Source: Bifidobacterium callitrichos DSM 23973 (GTDB lineage Bacteria > Actinomycetota > Actinomycetes > Actinomycetales > Bifidobacteriaceae). Taken from it: a stretch of DNA of 64,000 nt. Where the stretch lies: contig NZ_JGYS01000011.1 of assembly GCF_000741175.1 (NCBI RefSeq), positions 79,562 to 143,561 of the forward strand, read 5' to 3'. The notes under the pieces are model-generated. The model was not told the DNA's origin, ran no database searches, and saw only the letters and a program-made list of their open reading frames with translations. A program made the translations under genes and the position numbers. How positions within the stretch are numbered: position 1 is the stretch's first letter; every line of letters starts with the position of its first letter. This document shows, in pieces, positions 62,567-64,000 of the stretch.

Positions 62567-62633
62567 TCTGCATCATCGGCTTTATCTGCATCATGTTTTC
62601 TGCATCATATGATACCAAAATGATGCAGAAAAC
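62567..62633. promoter_or_regulatory. Operator cluster upstream of fic
   Basis: TCTGCATCAT occurs directly at 62567, 62585 and 62599, and inverted at 62620-62629; the last two form a perfect 14-bp inverted repeat (62595-62608 with 62620-62633). It overlaps the ribosome-binding region of fic, so a repressor, possibly the Fic winged helix itself, could bind here. Confidence 0.6.
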
Positions 62634-62769
62634 AGGGGAGTGAAAATCGAGAAGGACAAGACTGATCCTGTCCGTATCCCGCTAGGGAAGGTCAACTTCT
62701 TGCGGGAAATGGACCCTAACAACGCGAATCGCGTCCGATGCCCGCGAGGAGTTCGGTTGCTCTATCGGC

Positions 62770-62815
62770 TAACGGACGCCGGGATGCCGGGATGCCGGTA
62801 TGCCGGTATGCCGGA
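62770..62815 (+). repeat. GATGCCG/TATGCCG microsatellite
   Basis: About four tandem 8-bp units (GGATGCCG, GGATGCCG, GTATGCCG, GTATGCCG) in the non-coding gap between fic and the insertion sequence. Confidence 0.75.
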
Positions 62816-62895
62816 GCGTGCGACTTACCGCGGGCGATGCAGAACCCCGATGGTCATGGTGCCAAGTGTGGTTCGAAGAGGTCTCTCCGCACGCT

Positions 62896-62984
62896 GACCG
62901 TTGATTTTGTGAGTATCGAGGTCTTCGTAACTGTTGATTTTGTGATTCTGGACTAGAATGTAACCGTTGAGTTTGTGAATACCG
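62896..62984 (+). repeat. Three direct repeats, 33-bp period, beside the IS end
   Basis: ACCGTTGATTTTGTGA (62897), ACTGTTGATTTTGTGA (62930) and ACCGTTGAGTTTGTGA (62963) lie exactly 33 bp apart (three helical turns), ending about 55 bp before the insertion-sequence end. No gene is present in 62554-63088. Confidence 0.75.
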
Positions 62985-63039
62985 TTGTTTTGAGGATAGG
63001 AGCCATGCATGTTGCGACGTAAGGCGTACCAAAAACTAT

Positions 63040-64000
63040 GGCTCTTCGGGTGTTTGTGTGGGTGTGGATCACTGGTTTGGCCTACTGGTTATTGGCGTCC
63101 GGGGAGTTGTAGGTTGAGTCCGCCGCATTTGAGCATGACGAGGCCGATGAGGTTGTCGAGGTTGCGGTAGCCGTAGCCGATTTTGATGGTGGTCTTGATC
63201 TTGTTGTTCACGGCCTCTAGCCTGGCGTTGGACAGTCCTCTGCGGATGGTCGTGAGGATGTCGAAGTGGCGCCTGGCGATCTTCTCGCCGAGCTGGACGA
63301 ATCCGGGGATGCCGGACACGGGACGCGTCCGCGGCCCATTGGCGCAGCAGGGGGTCGGCTTTGTCGGCGGTCTGTTTGAGGATCATGCGCAGGCGTTCCT
63401 TGAGCTTGTACGCCTCCCAGAGGGTCTCGTTGGTGTTGGCGATGCATTCCAGTTGGGCCTTCTGGCCGGCGGTCAGGTCGCCCTCGTTCTTCAGCAGCGC
63501 CCATCTGGCGCCCTTGACCGGGTCCTTCGCGCCCTTTTTGGCGACGCCTTTCTTCCGGGCCTCGCGCCATGCGGCGGTTCGTACCTTGTCGAGCGCGTCG
63601 GTCGCCCAGGACACGATGTGGAACCCGTCGAGGATGCGTTCGGCCTGCGGGCACCAGCGGAACGCGCACTCGTCGATCCACCGGGCCCCGTCGCCGGTGA
63701 CGACCCGGATGGAGGCGCGCTGCGCCTCGGTGAGCGTCTCGAAGAACAGGTCGAACACCTTCTCCCCGTGCCCCTCGTGCATCCATACGACCCTGCCGCG
63801 GTCGTGGTCGACGACCACGGTCATGTACTTGTGGCCCTTGCGGTAGCTGGTCTCGTCCACGCCGATGGAACGCAGATGGTCGAACAGGCCCGCCCCCTGT
63901 TCGTCCCGCAGGTCGTCGGCGACCCTTTTGCACACGTGGCCCACGCTCTTCCAGTCGATGCGCATCAGCGCCGACACGGCGCTTCTGGGCGCGTGCACGC
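63040..64000 (-). mobile_element. ISL3-type insertion sequence, partial
   Basis: The element runs off the window. Its end appears to be at 63040, where GGCTCTTCGGGTGTTTGTG starts, matching the GGCTCTT ends of ISL3 elements. The preceding AAAACTAT could be the 8-bp target duplication, but the other end is outside the window. Confidence 0.65.
63089..64000 (-). pseudogene. ISL3-family transposase, 5' truncated by the window, frameshifted
   Basis: The frame from the window edge gives the central ISL3 domain: SIGVDETSYRKGHKYMTVVV (first catalytic Asp), VTGDGARWIDECAF, and RILDGFHIVSWA. It shifts after RQWAADASR; the family end (SGIPGFVQLGEKIARRHFD, then ARLEAVNNKIKTTIKIGYGYRN) continues in another frame from about 63319 to the stop at 63089. 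One missing base near 63316 explains the break. Transposition by this copy is therefore doubtful unless frameshifting occurs. Confidence 0.85.

Overview
The window is high-G+C DNA from a Bifidobacterium-like actinobacterium. Grounds for this are the gut-actinobacterial carbohydrate gene set, LacI-controlled maltodextrin cassettes, a dnaK-grpE-dnaJ-hspR operon with HspR-type (HAIR) operators, several promoter-to-start layouts that look leaderless, and a GH127/GH78/GH42/GH29 plant-glycan cluster. The species cannot be named from the sequence alone.

Layout. 1-3.7 kb: a sugar ABC importer (3' end of the binding protein, a divergent LacI regulator, two permeases). 3.7-9.3 kb: a palindrome-rich spacer, then a strongly AT-rich island with two paralogous small secreted proteins, a third secreted protein, a TraX-like membrane protein, and a two-component system whose sensor kinase carries an in-frame TAA. 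The 14-mer TGCAGTTTTCTGCA occurs three times here, each time 30-31 nt before a -10-like hexamer. 9.3-24.3 kb: alpha-glucan utilisation, with two GH13 hydrolases, MalQ, a DUF624 protein, MalE-MalF-MalG, a type I pullulanase, a TraX-like protein and a second LacI. Palindromes of the TTGCA-N-ACGT-N-TGCAA type sit at most of these promoters. No transporter ATPase is encoded, so a shared MsmK-type ATPase elsewhere is expected. 24.7-29.4 kb: the chaperone operon, interrupted by a 168-bp inverted-repeat element. 29.6-31.2 kb: HAD phosphatase, DedA protein and tRNA-Ala(CGC) with a clear terminator.

31.2-32.3 kb holds two degenerate tandem arrays (about 51 and 53 bp period) of hairpin-forming units; the first array is duplicated at 41.2-41.7 kb. 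32.4-44.1 kb: C69 dipeptidase, a coupled pair of YhgE/Pip-type membrane proteins, RsmI, an AbiEi-like protein, a small membrane protein behind a 12-codon leader ORF, and MetG. 44.9-48.7 kb: a heterodimeric ABC exporter pair. 49-60.3 kb: GH127, a membrane-anchored hypothetical protein, a third LacI, GH78, GH42 and GH29, all without signal peptides, so the glycans are probably finished off inside the cell. 60.5-64 kb: a membrane-anchored hypothetical protein, a frameshifted Fic gene with an operator-like repeat cluster, and the end of an ISL3-type insertion sequence with a frameshifted transposase.

The strongest candidates for something undescribed are the two-component-controlled secreted-protein island (4.7-9.24 kb), the periodic hairpin arrays (31.3-32.25, 41.2-41.6 and 58.5-58.7 kb), and a family of ACTCAACGC hairpins scattered between genes. 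All similarity statements are from reading the sequence; no database search was run.
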